From positions 1 to 64,000 of the forward strand of contig NZ_LSGW01000044.1 of NCBI RefSeq assembly GCF_001643305.1: 64,000 nucleotides of DNA. The letters run 5' to 3'. A program made the translations under genes and the position numbers. Positions 45,291 to 55,857 of the stretch are shown here, piece by piece. The notes below the pieces were generated by a model, which was not told the origin of the DNA, did not search any database, and saw nothing but the letters and a program-made list of their open reading frames with translations. Position 1 is the stretch's first letter, and every line of letters begins with the position of its first letter. The DNA comes from Aeromonas salmonicida subsp. salmonicida. Its GTDB lineage: Bacteria; Pseudomonadota; Gammaproteobacteria; Enterobacterales; Aeromonadaceae.

Positions 45291-45752
45291 TTAAACCTCG
45301 CGTTTGGCGCACATCAGCTCGGCGGTACAAACCACTTCACCGTTGACCGTGGCCACACCGGTGAACTTGGCAATACCGCGACGCTCTTTCAGGAACTCCA
45401 CGTCGAGCACCAGCTGATCGCCAGGGCCAACAGGACGCTTGAAACGAGCGTTGTCGATGGAGGCAAAGTAATAGAGTTCGTTGGGAGACGGCTTGCCCAC
45501 CATGGTAAAGGCCAGGATACCGGTGGCCTGCGCCATGGCTTCCAGGATCAGTACGCCGGGAAACACCGGCTTGGCCGGGAAATGTCCCTGGAAGATCGGC
45601 TCGTTGAACGAGACATTCTTGATGGCACGCAAGGTTTTGCGCTCATCGCTGATCTCGTAATCGTCGACCCGATCCACCATCAGGAACGGATAACGGTGGG
45701 GCAGCAGATCCATGATTTCCTGGATGCCCAGGCTCTTCTTTTCAGTAGTCAA
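45291..45752 (-). CDS. fabZ: 3-hydroxyacyl-ACP dehydratase FabZ
   Basis: The 153-residue hot-dog-fold enzyme dehydrates 3-hydroxyacyl-ACP in fatty acid elongation. It has [14 protein letters not shown], the catalytic His in [15 protein letters not shown] and the catalytic Glu in [11 protein letters not shown]. It lies between lpxD and lpxA, where the shared 3-hydroxymyristoyl-ACP substrate is divided between phospholipid and lipid A synthesis. Confidence 0.97.
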   Translation of the reverse strand: MTTEKKSLGIQEIMDLLPHRYPFLMVDRVDDYEISDERKTLRAIKNVSFNEPIFQGHFPAKPVFPGVLILEAMAQATGILAFTMVGKPSPNELYYFASIDNARFKRPVGPGDQLVLDVEFLKERRGIAKFTGVATVNGEVVCTAELMCAKREV

Positions 45753-45776
45753 AACAGTACCCTATACCAATCGTGA

Positions 45777-46796
45777 TTATTCTTGATCCAGCTTCTTCTC
45801 AAGCTTGCTCAACCGCTTGTGCATCTCTTCGATACGCATCACCCGGGCGGCGGTCTTGCGCCACTCTTTATTGGTTTGCAGAGGGATGCCGGAAGAGTAG
45901 ACACCGGGCTCGGTAATGGGTCGCATCACCATGGCCATGCCGGTGACGGTGGCCTGGTCGCAGATCTCCATGTGCCCGTTAAAGACGGAGGCGCCGCCAA
46001 TGATACAGTATTTGCCGACCTTGAGACTACCAGCCATCACGGTGGAGCCTGCAACGGCGGTGCCGTAGCCGATCTCGACGTTGTGGGCGATCTGGCACTG
46101 GTTGTCGATGATGACGTTATCCGCGATGCGGGTATCTTCCAGCGCGCCGCGGTCTATGGTGGTGCAGGCACCAATCTCGACCCGGTTGCCGATGGTCACG
46201 CCACCGAGCTGGGGGATCTTGATCCACTCGCCACGCTCATTGGCATAACCGAACCCATCGGCCCCGATCACTGTGCCAGATTGAACCAGACAGTCGGAAC
46301 CCATGGTGATGTTGTGATACAGGGTGACGTTGGCCCACAACCGGGAGCGCGCTCCCAGTCGGGTATTCTTGCCAACAAAACAGCCAGGGCCTATGCGTAC
46401 GTCATCCCCCAGCACGACGCCGGATTCGATCACTGCATTGGCCCCGATTGCCACTCTCTCGCCCAGTTGCACGTCAGCCGCAATGACGGCGCTCGGATGG
46501 ATATCCGTAGCCGGCTGCGGTGTGGTGTCCAGCAGTTGGGCTACCCGGGCAAACCCCACATAGGGGTCTTTGAGTACCAGGGCATTGGTGGGACAAAATG
46601 GCAGATCCGCTTCTGTAATGAGCACGGCCGAGGCCTTGCTCTGCTCCAGATAATGCCGGTACTTTTTATTGGACAGGAAGGTGATATCCCCCTCCCCGGC
46701 CTTTTCCAGTGTCGCTACCTTGCGGATTTCCAGGGTTCCGTCGCCATGGATCTCGGCCCCCAGTTGCTGGGCCAGCTGTGCGAGAGTGAATGCCAT
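45777..46796 (-). CDS. lpxD: UDP-3-O-(3-hydroxyacyl)glucosamine N-acyltransferase
   Basis: The 339-residue trimeric acyltransferase adds the second hydroxyacyl chain in lipid A synthesis. An N-terminal uridine-binding domain ([26 protein letters not shown]) is followed by hexapeptide repeats ([19 protein letters not shown], then [13 protein letters not shown] with the catalytic His). The C-terminal helix is [21 protein letters not shown] at 46796 immediately follows the skp stop (46800), so translation is probably coupled. Confidence 0.97.
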   Translation of the reverse strand: MAFTLAQLAQQLGAEIHGDGTLEIRKVATLEKAGEGDITFLSNKKYRHYLEQSKASAVLITEADLPFCPTNALVLKDPYVGFARVAQLLDTTPQPATDIHPSAVIAADVQLGERVAIGANAVIESGVVLGDDVRIGPGCFVGKNTRLGARSRLWANVTLYHNITMGSDCLVQSGTVIGADGFGYANERGEWIKIPQLGGVTIGNRVEIGACTTIDRGALEDTRIADNVIIDNQCQIAHNVEIGYGTAVAGSTVMAGSLKVGKYCIIGGASVFNGHMEICDQATVTGMAMVMRPITEPGVYSSGIPLQTNKEWRKTAARVMRIEEMHKRLSKLEKKLDQE

Positions 46797-46799
46797 CAA

Positions 46800-47312
46800 T
46801 TAGTTGCTCTTGCTTACCTGAGAAATAACCTGGCCGGAGATGTCCAGCTTGCTGGCTGCATAGGGCGCAGCATTGCGCTCAAGCACCAGATCATAGCCAT
46901 TGCTCTTGGCAATGGAGTCGATGGCGGCTTGTACCTTGGTCAGGATCTTGTTGCGCTCTTCGGACTGACGACGACCGTTGTCCTGCTCAAACGCTTGACG
47001 CTTCTGGTTGAACTCCATCTGCAGCTTGGCCAGTTTTTCCTGGTTCTGCTTCTTCTGATCGGCGCTCATGAAGGCTTCATCCTTCTTGAACTTCTCGACC
47101 AGCTTCTGACCGTCGGATTCCAGCTTCTGCAGCTCACGCATACGCGGCTCGAATTCACCTTTCAGCTTCTTGGAGACAGCTTCACGCTGGGGCAGCTTTT
47201 GGAATACTTCGCCCATGTCGACCACGGCGATCTTGGTCTCGGCCAAGGCAGAGCCCATGCCGGCAGCCATCAGTGCAAAACTCAAACCAGCTACTTTCAA
47301 CGCTTTATTCAC
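46800..47312 (-). CDS. skp: Periplasmic chaperone Skp (OmpH)
   Basis: The 170-residue exported chaperone escorts unfolded outer-membrane proteins to BamA. A signal peptide (ALKVAGLSFALMAAGMGSALA) precedes a short beta-strand (KIAVVDMGEVFQ), a long charged coiled-coil (about 50-125) and a C-terminal strand. The start is GTG with AAGGAG five bases upstream, rather than an ATG seven codons earlier. It lies between bamA and lpxD as in E. coli. Confidence 0.94.
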   Translation of the reverse strand: MNKALKVAGLSFALMAAGMGSALAETKIAVVDMGEVFQKLPQREAVSKKLKGEFEPRMRELQKLESDGQKLVEKFKKDEAFMSADQKKQNQEKLAKLQMEFNQKRQAFEQDNGRRQSEERNKILTKVQAAIDSIAKSNGYDLVLERNAAPYAASKLDISGQVISQVSKSN

Positions 47313-47428
47313 ACTAACTCCTTGTTCCCTCATGTGAGGGCTACCTGATTTACCTGATTATGCAAGTGGTACCCGGACCGACTTGTTACCTGGTGAGGCG
47401 CGCAAGCTGCGCGTCCCATCATTGAATA

Positions 47429-47449
47429 CCCCCACCGGCTGGGTGGGGG
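47429..47449. other. GC-rich hairpin between bamA and skp
   Basis: CCCCCACC-GGCTG-GGTGGGGG is an 8-bp perfect stem just after the bamA stop, with no U-run. It may act as a partial attenuator or RNA stabiliser. Confidence 0.5.
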
Positions 47450-47460
47450 CGCGTCCGTCC

Positions 47461-49884
47461 TTAGAAGGTACGGCCGATATTGAACGAGAAGAACTCTGTC
47501 CTGTCCCCTTCGTACTCCTTGAGCGGACGGGCAATCGCAAACACCAGGGGTCCCATGGGGGAGAGCCACTGCAGCGACAGACCGGCCGAGGCACGGTAGT
47601 TAGTCGGGTCCGAATAGTCGGTCAGATAGTTGCAGCCACTGAAACAGCGGTTTTGATACTGGGCATAGTCAAAAGTGGTATCCCACACTGAACCGGCGTC
47701 GATGAAGAAGCTGGTGCGCAGCTGAGGCTGATAGGTTTCGGACGCAAACGGCGTCGGTACTATCATCTCGAGGGAGGCCACTGCCAGGGCGTTGCCACCC
47801 ACCGAGCTGTCGGTACCCTGAATGACGTCGTTACCGCTCAGGTTGTAGTAGTAGAGCGCCTTCGGACCTACCGTGTTGCTCTTGAAGCCACGCAGTGTGT
47901 CAAAACCACCGGCGAAGTAGTTCTCGAAGAACGGCAGGACGTGATCATAGCTGCCGTTGCTGCCGTAACCGTTGCCGTAAGAGGCGCGGGCCTTGGCCAT
48001 CAGCACCCATTTGTGGTCCGCATCGAACGGGAAGTAGTGAGCATCTTCGGCGTTCAGCTTGAAGTACTGCAGATCCATGCCGGGCACTGTCACCTTGGCG
48101 TTCACACGCTGACGGTCACCCGCGGTCGGGAACATCCCCTTGTTGAGGGTTGAACGGGTCCAGCCAGCGGTGACGTCAACGGTGTTGAACACCATGCGGT
48201 TGTCGCCATCCTTGTTCTTGCTGTACACCTTCCAGAACTCGTCCACCTGCAGATAGGGGTTGGGCTGGGACAGTTTGTTGTTCTCGATCCCGAGGCTGAA
48301 GTCGAGGCGGTTGTTTTCGTTGACCGGGAAACCACTGGAGAGGCGGAAGCCAACTGTGGTGTTCTCATAGTCGACGATGTTGGCATCGGCCGCACTGAAC
48401 TGGTTGTAGTAGAGGCGCCCGCCCAGACTGACACCGTCCACGGTGAAGTAGGGATCGTTGTAGCTGAGGTCGACGCTCTTGGAGTACTTGTTGGTACTGG
48501 CGGAGATACCGATCTTCTTGCCGGTACCCATGAAGTTGTCCTGCTGCAGGCCTGCCTGCAGGCTCAGGCCCGATTCGGTACCATAACCCACACCGGCGTT
48601 GATGGAGCCAGCTGGCTGCTCCTTGACCTTGAAGTCGAGATCAACCTGGTCATCGCTGCCCGGAACCCGCTTGGTGTCCACTTCCGCGGTTTCAAAGAAG
48701 CCGAGACGGTTGAGACGGGTCTTGGACTGCTCGACGCTGTCGGAGGAGAGCCAGGTGCCTTCCATCTGACGCATTTCGCGGCGCAGCACTTCATCCTGGG
48801 TGGTAACGTTGCCGCTGAAGTTGATGTTGCGCACATAGACACGGGGACCCGGCTCTATGTTGACGATCAGCTCCACTTCCTTGGTTTCGTCGTTGACCTG
48901 GGGGAAGGTGACCACTTTCGGGTAGGCATAGCCGTAACGACCGAGGAACTTGGAGAGCACCTCTTCGGTATGGGTTACCTGACTGGCGGAGTAGGTGCTG
49001 CCTGCCTCTATGGGGATCAGGCCCTTCATCTCGCCACCACGGTCGATCAAATCGCCCTTGAGCTGGACGCCGGAGACCTTGTACTGATCCCCTTCCTTGA
49101 CGTTCAGGGTCACGTAGACACCCTTCTTGTCAGGGGTCATGGAGACCTGGGTCGACTCCTGGGCGAAGCGGATATAACCGCGGTCCATGTAGTAAGAGCG
49201 CAGGGTTTCGATGTCGCCGGCCAGTTTCTGTTTCTGGTAACGCTGGTCACCGGTGAAGTTCCACCAGGGCACATCGTCCTTGAGGGAGAGCTGGGCCAGC
49301 AGTTTCTCTTCCGGGAACACATTGTTGCCGACTATGTTGATCTGCTGGATCTTGGCCGCTTCCCCTTCCACGAAGGTGAACTTGAGGTCGACCCGGTTGC
49401 GCGGCAGCGGGGTGACGATGGCCTTGACCTTGGCGGAGTATTTGCCCACGCCATAGTAGAAATCTTCCAGACCCTTCTCGAGGGAGCTCAGCACGGTACG
49501 ATCCAGCGGATCACCCACCCGAATGCCGGAGGACTCCAGGCTCTGGGTCAGCTGCTCTTCCTTGATATCCTTGTTGCCTGAAAATTCGATGCTGGAGATG
49601 GTCGGCCGCTCCTTGATCGCCACTTGCAACACCTGGCCGTCACGGTAAACCTTCACATCCTCGAAGTTACCGGAGGAGTAGAGCTTTTTGATGGCGTTGG
49701 CCAGGGTCACGGAATCGACGGTGTCGCCAACCCGGATCGGCAGGTTCAACAGGGCGGCACCCAGCGTTACACGCTGTAAGCCGTCGACCTGAATATCTTG
49801 CACCACAAAAGAGGCAGGGGCCGCCTGGGCCAGGAAACTGGCACCCAGCAGGCAACTCAACACCAATGCTTTTTTAACAGCCAT
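47461..49884 (-). CDS. bamA: Outer membrane protein assembly factor BamA
   Basis: The 807-residue Omp85 protein is the essential core of the BAM complex. A signal peptide ([19 protein letters not shown]) precedes five POTRA domains (about 24-420: [62 protein letters not shown]). A 16-strand barrel carries the L6 signature LRGF in [14 protein letters not shown] and ends in the outer-membrane Phe. The start MAVKKALV is chosen at the signal peptide; the upstream extension lies in the rseP end. It begins 34 bases after rseP. Confidence 0.97.
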   Translation of the reverse strand: MAVKKALVLSCLLGASFLAQAAPASFVVQDIQVDGLQRVTLGAALLNLPIRVGDTVDSVTLANAIKKLYSSGNFEDVKVYRDGQVLQVAIKERPTISSIEFSGNKDIKEEQLTQSLESSGIRVGDPLDRTVLSSLEKGLEDFYYGVGKYSAKVKAIVTPLPRNRVDLKFTFVEGEAAKIQQINIVGNNVFPEEKLLAQLSLKDDVPWWNFTGDQRYQKQKLAGDIETLRSYYMDRGYIRFAQESTQVSMTPDKKGVYVTLNVKEGDQYKVSGVQLKGDLIDRGGEMKGLIPIEAGSTYSASQVTHTEEVLSKFLGRYGYAYPKVVTFPQVNDETKEVELIVNIEPGPRVYVRNINFSGNVTTQDEVLRREMRQMEGTWLSSDSVEQSKTRLNRLGFFETAEVDTKRVPGSDDQVDLDFKVKEQPAGSINAGVGYGTESGLSLQAGLQQDNFMGTGKKIGISASTNKYSKSVDLSYNDPYFTVDGVSLGGRLYYNQFSAADANIVDYENTTVGFRLSSGFPVNENNRLDFSLGIENNKLSQPNPYLQVDEFWKVYSKNKDGDNRMVFNTVDVTAGWTRSTLNKGMFPTAGDRQRVNAKVTVPGMDLQYFKLNAEDAHYFPFDADHKWVLMAKARASYGNGYGSNGSYDHVLPFFENYFAGGFDTLRGFKSNTVGPKALYYYNLSGNDVIQGTDSSVGGNALAVASLEMIVPTPFASETYQPQLRTSFFIDAGSVWDTTFDYAQYQNRCFSGCNYLTDYSDPTNYRASAGLSLQWLSPMGPLVFAIARPLKEYEGDRTEFFSFNIGRTF

Positions 49885-49918
49885 TTTGTTCTTGTGTGTC
49901 CTTGTTGATGCTCTGGCC

Positions 49919-51271
49919 TCAGAGGCGAGCGAAATCATTAAATAGCGCAATGCCCATCAGTAACATCAGAATGGCGGCGCCGATCCTGAAACCCACTTCC
50001 TGAATTTTGTCTGATACCGGCTTGCCGGTGACTGCCTCGATGAGGAAGTAGACCAGATGGCCACCGTCCAGCACAGGCAGGGGAAACAGGTTGATGATCC
50101 CCAGGTTGACGCTGATCAGCGCCAGAAAGCCGAGGAAATAGACCAGACCGTAATCGGCACTGCTGCCTGCCCCCTTGGCAATGGAGATGGGACCGCTCAG
50201 GTTATCCAGGGAGACGATGCCACCAATCAGCTTGCCAATCATGTCAAAGGTCAGCGTGGTCAGGCTCCAGGTCTTCTGGGCTCCCTGCCACAGGGCCTGC
50301 AAAGGCCCATACTGTAACAGAATTCGATACTCATCCGGTAATGGAACCAATTGCGGTGACAAGCCGACAAAACCGACCAGCTGGCCACGCACTTTTTTCA
50401 CATCCGGAGTCAGGGTCAGGGTCAGTTCACTGCCTGCCCGCTCCACCACGACCTGCAATGGCTGCTCGGGGGACTGCTGGACCTGGTGCACGAACTGGGC
50501 CCACTCGGTGACCTCCTGCTCGCCCATCCGCTTGATGCGATCGCCGACCAGGATACCGGCCTTCTCACTGACGCTCGCAGGTACTATGGCCTCGACCACG
50601 GGCAGTACCTTGCCGCCGAGGGGCACTATCCCCAGGCTGCCGACGGGGGACTCTTTGTCCGGATCGAACGTCCAATCCTCCAGCACGAGAGTCTTGTCCA
50701 CCGCATAACTGGTGTTGGCCGCTTTCAGCTTGAGCTGGACGGCATCATCACCCAGGTGGCTGATGAGGGCATAGGTCACGCTCTCCCAGTCACCGGTCGC
50801 CTTGTCGCCGACACCGACGATCTCCATGCCGGGTTCAATCCCGGCCGCCGCCACTATGGAAGCGGGACGCACCTCCCCCACCACGGGTTTGACGGCAGGG
50901 ACACCGATCATGAACATCAGCCAGAGGGCAAACAGGGCAAACACGAAGTTCGCCATGGGGCCCGCCGCCACTATGGCCATCCGCGCCCAGACACTCTTGT
51001 GATTGAAAGCAAATTGCTCATCGCCGGGTTTGAGCTCATCGACCCGACCATCCAGCATCTTGACGTAACCGCCGAGCGGGATCAGTGCCAGCACATATTC
51101 GGTGCCATCCTTACCCATTCGGCGCCAAATAGCCTTGCCAAACCCGATGGAGAAACGCTCGACCTTGACGCCGCAACGGCGTGCCACCCAGAAGTGGCCG
51201 AATTCATGAACCGCAACCAGCAATCCGAGGGCGATGATAAAGGCACCAATATTCCACAGCACGCCGCCCAT
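49919..51271 (-). CDS. rseP: Site-2 zinc protease RseP
   Basis: The 450-residue intramembrane metalloprotease cleaves the anti-sigma factor RseA (sigma-E response) and remnant signal peptides. HEFGH lies in the first membrane segment (about 22-26), two PDZ domains lie between residues 115 and 310, and [15 protein letters not shown] supplies the third zinc ligand. The ATG overlaps the stop of an upstream 29-codon mini-ORF (TGATG) and is served by GAGGTGATC, 9 bases from the ATG. The head of this gene is present twice more in degenerate form immediately upstream. Confidence 0.96.
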   Translation of the reverse strand: MGGVLWNIGAFIIALGLLVAVHEFGHFWVARRCGVKVERFSIGFGKAIWRRMGKDGTEYVLALIPLGGYVKMLDGRVDELKPGDEQFAFNHKSVWARMAIVAAGPMANFVFALFALWLMFMIGVPAVKPVVGEVRPASIVAAAGIEPGMEIVGVGDKATGDWESVTYALISHLGDDAVQLKLKAANTSYAVDKTLVLEDWTFDPDKESPVGSLGIVPLGGKVLPVVEAIVPASVSEKAGILVGDRIKRMGEQEVTEWAQFVHQVQQSPEQPLQVVVERAGSELTLTLTPDVKKVRGQLVGFVGLSPQLVPLPDEYRILLQYGPLQALWQGAQKTWSLTTLTFDMIGKLIGGIVSLDNLSGPISIAKGAGSSADYGLVYFLGFLALISVNLGIINLFPLPVLDGGHLVYFLIEAVTGKPVSDKIQEVGFRIGAAILMLLMGIALFNDFARL

Positions 51272-51360
51272 CAGCCGATCACCTCGAGATCACACCCATT
51301 CGAATCACCGAAGGAGGCAGTAACAAAGGCAGGTTTGTCATTCCACAGCGCAGCACTCAT
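51271..51360 (-). CDS. 29-codon mini-ORF, degenerate copy of the rseP head
   Basis: Begins MSAALWN with PAFVTA and ends DLEVIG-stop. The head mirrors RseP (M-G-G-V-L-W-N ... AFI-A), and the tail mirrors Dxr (LIEELS-stop). It starts on the stop of the preceding mini-ORF (TGATG at 51362-51358) and its own stop overlaps the rseP start (TGATG at 51273-51269). It carries GAGGTGATC, a near-consensus Shine-Dalgarno for rseP. It looks like a duplicated translation-initiation region kept translatable, and a peptide function is not evident. Confidence 0.55.
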   Translation of the reverse strand: MSAALWNDKPAFVTASFGDSNGCDLEVIG

Positions 51361-51443
51361 CAGCCAGTTACCTCGATTTCATGCATGGTCCGGTACCCAA
51401 AGGCAACGATAAAGGCAGCACAATGCCACGAAATACCACTCAT
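51360..51443 (-). CDS. 27-codon mini-ORF, degenerate copy of the rseP head
   Basis: Begins [16 protein letters not shown], aligning with the RseP head [16 protein letters not shown], and ends HEIEVTG-stop, where HEI aligns with the start of the HEFGH motif. It starts inside the dxr stop codon (TAATG at 51445-51441) behind GAGGAG, and ends on the start of the second mini-ORF. The dxr-to-rseP interval is thus filled with two stop-start-coupled mini-ORFs without any untranslated gap. Confidence 0.55.
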   Translation of the reverse strand: MSGISWHCAAFIVAFGYRTMHEIEVTG

Positions 51444-52636
51444 TAGCTAAGCTCCTCAATCAAATTGTGAGCACGGGCACGGGCCGCACCATCCAGCGCA
51501 ATCAAATCATCCAGCGAACCCACAGGGGAACTCCCCAGCGCCACCATGGTGGCCTCATTGACTCTGGCAATATCCATAAAACCGATCCGCTCTGCAAGGA
51601 AAGCCGCAACGGCCTCTTCATTGGCAGCATTGAGCGCCGTGGTCGCCGCCTGCCCTTGCTGACAGGCACTCATGGCCAGTGCCAGGCAGGGATAACGCTC
51701 ATAATCGGGCCGGATAAAGCTGAACTCTCCGACACTGAAGAAATCCAAAGGTTCCACTCCGGACTCAACTCGAGCCGGATAGGCCAGGGCGTGCGCTATG
51801 GGGGTACACATGTCCGGATTGCCAAGCTGGGCCATCACTGAGCCGTCCTTGTACTGCACCATGGAGTGGATCACTGACTGGGGATGGATCACCACCTGGA
51901 TCTGCTCGGGCGCGGCGTTGAACAGCCAGCGCGCCTCTATGTACTCCAGCCCCTTGTTGATCATGGTGGCGGAGTCGACCGAGATCTTGGCCCCCATGGA
52001 CCAGTTCGGGTGGGCGATGGCCTGGGCCGGCGTGACCTGTGCCAGCGCATTGATATCGGTATAACGAAACGGACCGCCTGAGCCGGTCAGCAGTATCCTG
52101 CTGATGCCCGCCCCTGCCAGATCGCAGTAGCCGGGCTGGCGCTGAATGGCTTCGGGCAGGCACTGAAAAATCGCATTGTGTTCGCTGTCGATGGGCAGCA
52201 GCTCGGCGCCATGCTCGCGCACCGCCTCCATGAAGAAGGCCCCGGACATCACCAGCGCCTCCTTGTTGGCCAGCAGGATCCGCTTGCCGGCACGCACTGC
52301 GGCCATGGTCGGTGCCAGACCCGCCGCACCGACGATGGCCGCCATCACGCTGTGTGCATCGGGGTGAGCCGCCACCTCGCACAGGGCAGCCTGACCGGAC
52401 AGTACCCGCGTCGCGCTACCGTGGGTCTTGAGCTGGCCCGCCAGTGCGGTCGCGGCAGCCTCATCCACCATAACGGCGAAACGGGGGGAAAACTCGAGAC
52501 AGTCCCGCACCATGGCATCCACGCTGCGAGCGGCGGTGAGCGCCAGTACTTGCCAGCGCCCGGGATTGCGGCGCAGCACCTTGAGGGTGCTCTGCCCGAT
52601 GGAGCCGGAAGCCCCCAGGATCACCAGGTTATGCAT
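51443..52636 (-). CDS. dxr: 1-deoxy-D-xylulose 5-phosphate reductoisomerase
   Basis: The 397-residue NADPH-dependent enzyme makes MEP in the non-mevalonate isoprenoid pathway. It has [14 protein letters not shown] (NADPH-binding), [11 protein letters not shown] and the metal/substrate site [11 protein letters not shown] with [21 protein letters not shown] and HPQSVIHSM follow. Its ATG overlaps the stop of a 22-codon mini-ORF that copies this gene's own head. It lies between cdsA and rseP as in vibrios; E. coli has it after frr. Confidence 0.96.
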   Translation of the reverse strand: MHNLVILGASGSIGQSTLKVLRRNPGRWQVLALTAARSVDAMVRDCLEFSPRFAVMVDEAAATALAGQLKTHGSATRVLSGQAALCEVAAHPDAHSVMAAIVGAAGLAPTMAAVRAGKRILLANKEALVMSGAFFMEAVREHGAELLPIDSEHNAIFQCLPEAIQRQPGYCDLAGAGISRILLTGSGGPFRYTDINALAQVTPAQAIAHPNWSMGAKISVDSATMINKGLEYIEARWLFNAAPEQIQVVIHPQSVIHSMVQYKDGSVMAQLGNPDMCTPIAHALAYPARVESGVEPLDFFSVGEFSFIRPDYERYPCLALAMSACQQGQAATTALNAANEEAVAAFLAERIGFMDIARVNEATMVALGSSPVGSLDDLIALDGAARARAHNLIEELS

Positions 52637-52704
52637 CAGAACTCCTGCTTGAGTAACAAACCAATGGAGCCGGAAGCTCTCAAAACCATCAGCAAGATGT
52701 GCAT
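52636..52704 (-). CDS. 22-codon mini-ORF at the cdsA/dxr junction (junction duplication)
   Basis: Starts on the cdsA stop (TGATG at 52706-52702) and stops on the dxr start (TGATG at 52638-52634). The head [15 protein letters not shown] copies Dxr [14 protein letters not shown], and the tail LLLKQEF-stop copies the CdsA end LLLSQEF-stop. It is therefore a 68-bp tandem duplication of the gene junction, including AGGAG before each ATG. Frame and overlaps are retained despite divergence. Confidence 0.6.
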   Translation of the reverse strand: MHILLMVLRASGSIGLLLKQEF

Positions 52705-53561
52705 CAGAACTCCTGACTGAGTAACAGATAACTGAGCAGGAAGACTGGCAGGGCCGCGGTCAAGCTGTCGATCCGGTCGAGGATACCACCATGACCGGGC
52801 AATAGAGTGCCAGAATCCTTGATGCCAGCCTCCCGCTTGAACATGCTCTCGGTGAGATCGCCGAGCACGGAAGCCAGCACGGCCAGCAAGGAGCAGAACA
52901 GCACTATCGCCATCTTCGCGGGTACAAAGCCCATGAACCAGGTCACACCGACCGCCAGCAGGCTGGCGGTAAAGAGGCCACCGCACATGCCTTCGATGGT
53001 TTTACCCGGGCTGACGGCCGGCGCCAGCTTGTGTTTGCCAAAGGCCTTGCCGAAAAAATACGCGCCAGAATCTGCCGCCCAGACCAGCCCCATGACGAAC
53101 AACAAAATCCAGGCCCCCATCATGGGGTCGTGATAGAAGTTGTAGCCACGAATGGCCACCAAGGACCAGAAGAAGGGCACCAGGGTCACCAGACCAAACA
53201 GGGATTTGAGCCAGATGGACTCTTTCCACAGCCTGGCGCTCCGGGGATAGCGCAATACCAGCAGCAGCCCCAGCAGCCACCAACTGACGGCGGTCCAGAG
53301 CACGCCTATCACCAGCGGATGCAGATGGGGAGTCCAGAGCTGATCGACCGGCAGCCAGAACAGGCTGGCACCGAGCAACAGACAAAACACCAGCGGCAAC
53401 CATTGCTGCGGCTGGGCAGAGACGAAGCCACTCCACTCGCGGCTGGCCAACAGAAACACCAGAGCTGCCAACAGGGCAAAGAATTTCAACGGCAGGAAAA
53501 ATAGCGCTCCCAATACCAGGGGAACAAGCAGTAATGCGGTAATAATTCGTTGTTTTAGCAA
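52704..53561 (-). CDS. cdsA: Phosphatidate cytidylyltransferase
   Basis: The 285-residue inner-membrane enzyme makes CDP-diacylglycerol, the precursor of all phospholipids. About eight hydrophobic segments are present, and the C-terminal family signature [20 protein letters not shown] precedes [24 protein letters not shown] and VSPGKTIEG also match. It lies between uppS and dxr; its 3' end with the following start codon has been duplicated. Confidence 0.96.
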   Translation of the reverse strand: MLKQRIITALLLVPLVLGALFFLPLKFFALLAALVFLLASREWSGFVSAQPQQWLPLVFCLLLGASLFWLPVDQLWTPHLHPLVIGVLWTAVSWWLLGLLLVLRYPRSARLWKESIWLKSLFGLVTLVPFFWSLVAIRGYNFYHDPMMGAWILLFVMGLVWAADSGAYFFGKAFGKHKLAPAVSPGKTIEGMCGGLFTASLLAVGVTWFMGFVPAKMAIVLFCSLLAVLASVLGDLTESMFKREAGIKDSGTLLPGHGGILDRIDSLTAALPVFLLSYLLLSQEF

Positions 53562-53587
53562 AAGAAACCTCTCTCTTGGGAGGGGAT

Positions 53588-54364
53588 TTAGCCGGTCTGA
53601 TGCTCGGCGATCAATTCCCGTATCTGTTCACCCGTACACCCGAAGCGACGCTCGCGGGCAACGAAAGAGGCAACGGCCTCACTGAACTCGGCCTCGTTGA
53701 AATCGGGCCACAATACCGGGGTAAAATAGAGCTCGGCATAGGCGAGCTGCCATAACACAAAATTGCTGATGCGATGATCGCCGCCGGTCCGGATCAGCAG
53801 ATCCACTGGTGGTAAATCAGCCATGCAGACCTGCTCGGCCAGCAGGGACTCATCGATAGCATCGGCATCCAGCTCGCCTGCCGCCACGGCTCGGGCCAGT
53901 TTACGGGCCGCCTGGGCGATATCCCACTGACCACCGTAATTGGCAGCAATGTTGAGGGTCAGCCCCTTGTTGTCTGCAGTCAAAGCCTCGGCCTTGGCGA
54001 TCCTGGCCTGCAAGCGCTCGCTGAAACGGGCGGTATCGCCGATCACCTTGAGCCGGATCCCGTTGCTGTGCAGTTGCTTGACCTCGCGGCCCAGCACTGT
54101 CATGAAGAGTTCCATCAGGGCACTGACCTCCCCTTCCGGACGGCGCCAGTTCTCACTGGAGAACGCAAACAGGGTCAACGCCTCTATCTTGGCGCGCGCG
54201 GCAAACGTCACCGCCTCACGAACAGACTTCACGCCCGCCTTGTGGCCATAGACCCGCATCTTGCCACGGTTCTGAGCCCAGCGCCCGTTGCCATCCATGA
54301 TGATGGCCACATGACGAGGCAAGGACGAATTGGCACAATCACCTAACGCTGCCAAAAGCGACAT
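53588..54364 (-). CDS. uppS: Undecaprenyl diphosphate synthase
   Basis: The 258-residue cis-prenyltransferase adds eight isoprene units to farnesyl diphosphate to make the C55 lipid carrier for cell wall and O-antigen. It has [16 protein letters not shown] (catalytic Asp), [39 protein letters not shown] and [15 protein letters not shown] with LWPDF. It uses the product line of dxr, two genes away, and precedes cdsA by 26 bases. Confidence 0.97.
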   Translation of the reverse strand: MSLLAALGDCANSSLPRHVAIIMDGNGRWAQNRGKMRVYGHKAGVKSVREAVTFAARAKIEALTLFAFSSENWRRPEGEVSALMELFMTVLGREVKQLHSNGIRLKVIGDTARFSERLQARIAKAEALTADNKGLTLNIAANYGGQWDIAQAARKLARAVAAGELDADAIDESLLAEQVCMADLPPVDLLIRTGGDHRISNFVLWQLAYAELYFTPVLWPDFNEAEFSEAVASFVARERRFGCTGEQIRELIAEHQTG

Positions 54365-54386
54365 TCATTTCTCCCACAAAGACAAA

Positions 54387-54415
54387 AGCGCCGTGCAGGG
54401 GCACTACACGGCGCT
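54387..54415 (-). terminator. frr terminator/attenuator
   Basis: AGCGCCGTG and CACGGCGCT (9-bp stem) are followed on the minus strand by TTTTGTCTTTG, between frr and uppS. Confidence 0.75.
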
Positions 54416-54436
54416 CGTAATATACCTGTCAGAGGC

Positions 54437-54994
54437 TTAGATTTCCATTAGCTCCTTTTCCTTCGCGGCCAGGGCGTCATCCACCAGCTTGATGAAGGAA
54501 TCGGTGAGTTTCTGGATCTCTTCCTGGGCACGACGGTCATCGTCTTCGGAGATCTCTTTGTCTTTGAGCAGTGCTTTCAGATCGGCGTTGGCATCACGAC
54601 GGATGTTGCGCACGGCCACACGGGCACCTTCCGCTTCAGCACGGACGATCTTGGTCAGATCGCGGCGACGCTCTTCGGTCAGCGGCGGCAGGGGCACACG
54701 CAGGGTCTGACCGTTGCTGGACGGATTCAGGCCCAGATCGGAGGTCAGGATGGCCTTTTCTACCGCCTGGATCATTGAACGGTCAAAAATGGAGATGGAC
54801 AGGGTGCGGGCATCTTCTGCCACCACGTTGGCCAACTGTTTCAGAGGAGTGGCAGCACCGTAATACTCAACCTGGATACCGTCGAGCAGGCTCGGGTGAG
54901 CACGGCCGGTACGGATCTTGGACATCTGGGTCTTGAGCGACTCTACGCTCTTGGCCATACGGTCCTTGGCGTCGTTTTTAATCTCGTTGATCAC
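54437..54994 (-). CDS. frr: Ribosome recycling factor
   Basis: The 185-residue two-domain tRNA-mimic, with EF-G, splits post-termination ribosomes. It has [58 protein letters not shown] and the C-terminal helix ending [10 protein letters not shown]. Length equals that of E. coli. It follows pyrH and is cut off from uppS by a terminator-like hairpin. Confidence 0.98.
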   Translation of the reverse strand: MINEIKNDAKDRMAKSVESLKTQMSKIRTGRAHPSLLDGIQVEYYGAATPLKQLANVVAEDARTLSISIFDRSMIQAVEKAILTSDLGLNPSSNGQTLRVPLPPLTEERRRDLTKIVRAEAEGARVAVRNIRRDANADLKALLKDKEISEDDDRRAQEEIQKLTDSFIKLVDDALAAKEKELMEI

Positions 54995-55051
54995 AGTGGT
55001 TTTCCTTTTGGCGAACGAGCCATCACGCGGCTCGTGTCTATCATATTTATC

Positions 55052-55786
55052 TTATTTGCCGATGTGGTGGATCAGCGTGCCTTCAGGCTCACCCATGATA
55101 ACCCGACGCAATGCACCCGGTTTGTTCATGTTGAACACGCGGATCGGCAGATCGTGGTCACGGGCCAGAGTAAAGGCTGCAAGATCCATCACCTTGAGCT
55201 CTTTTTCAAGCACTTCGTTGTAGCTGAGCTCATGATACAGCACGGCGTCCGGATTCTTAACCGGATCCTCGTTGAATACGCCATCGACCTTGGTCGCCTT
55301 GAGCACAACATCGGCTTCGATCTCGATGCCACGCAGGCAGGCTGCAGAATCGGTGGTAAAGAAGGGGTTGCCGGTACCGGCAGAGAAAATCACCACTTTG
55401 CCGGCGCGCAGCTGGCTGATGGCCTCGGCCCAGCTATAGGAATCGCAGACACCCTGCAGGGAGATGGCAGACATCAGACGGGCATTCACATAAGCACGAT
55501 GCAGGGCATCACGCATGGCCAGACCGTTCATCACGGTAGCCAACATACCCATGTGGTCGCCCACCACGCGGTTCATGCCCGCTTTGGCAAGACCGGCACC
55601 ACGGAACAAGTTGCCGCCACCGATGACCAGACCGACCTGAACACCCAACTCAACCAGTTCCTTGATCTCTTGGGCCATCCGCTCCAGCACAGCTGGATCA
55701 ATGCCAAAACCCTCGGATCCTTGCAGGGCTTCACCACTCAACTTCAGAAGAACACGTCTGTATGCAGGCTTGGGATTGGTACTCAT
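55052..55786 (-). CDS. pyrH: Uridylate kinase
   Basis: The 244-residue hexameric amino-acid-kinase-fold enzyme phosphorylates UMP. It has [70 protein letters not shown] and [14 protein letters not shown]. It lies in the conserved rpsB-tsf-pyrH-frr order. Confidence 0.98.
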   Translation of the reverse strand: MSTNPKPAYRRVLLKLSGEALQGSEGFGIDPAVLERMAQEIKELVELGVQVGLVIGGGNLFRGAGLAKAGMNRVVGDHMGMLATVMNGLAMRDALHRAYVNARLMSAISLQGVCDSYSWAEAISQLRAGKVVIFSAGTGNPFFTTDSAACLRGIEIEADVVLKATKVDGVFNEDPVKNPDAVLYHELSYNEVLEKELKVMDLAAFTLARDHDLPIRVFNMNKPGALRRVIMGEPEGTLIHHIGK

Positions 55787-55810
55787 GTCACTGATTCCTG
55801 GTCATATAAA

Positions 55811-55832
55811 GACCGCGACATAAGTCGCGGTC
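55811..55832 (-). terminator. tsf terminator
   Basis: GACCGCGAC-ATAA-GTCGCGGTC is a perfect 9-bp stem followed on the minus strand by TTTATAT, between tsf and pyrH. Confidence 0.8.
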
Positions 55833-55857
55833 TGGGGAAACGGAAAAACCGGTTCGA

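Noticed and set aside
45783-47348. 521-codon open frame on the plus strand opposite lpxD and skp
   Set aside because: An antisense artefact of codon bias; both minus-strand genes are unmistakable.
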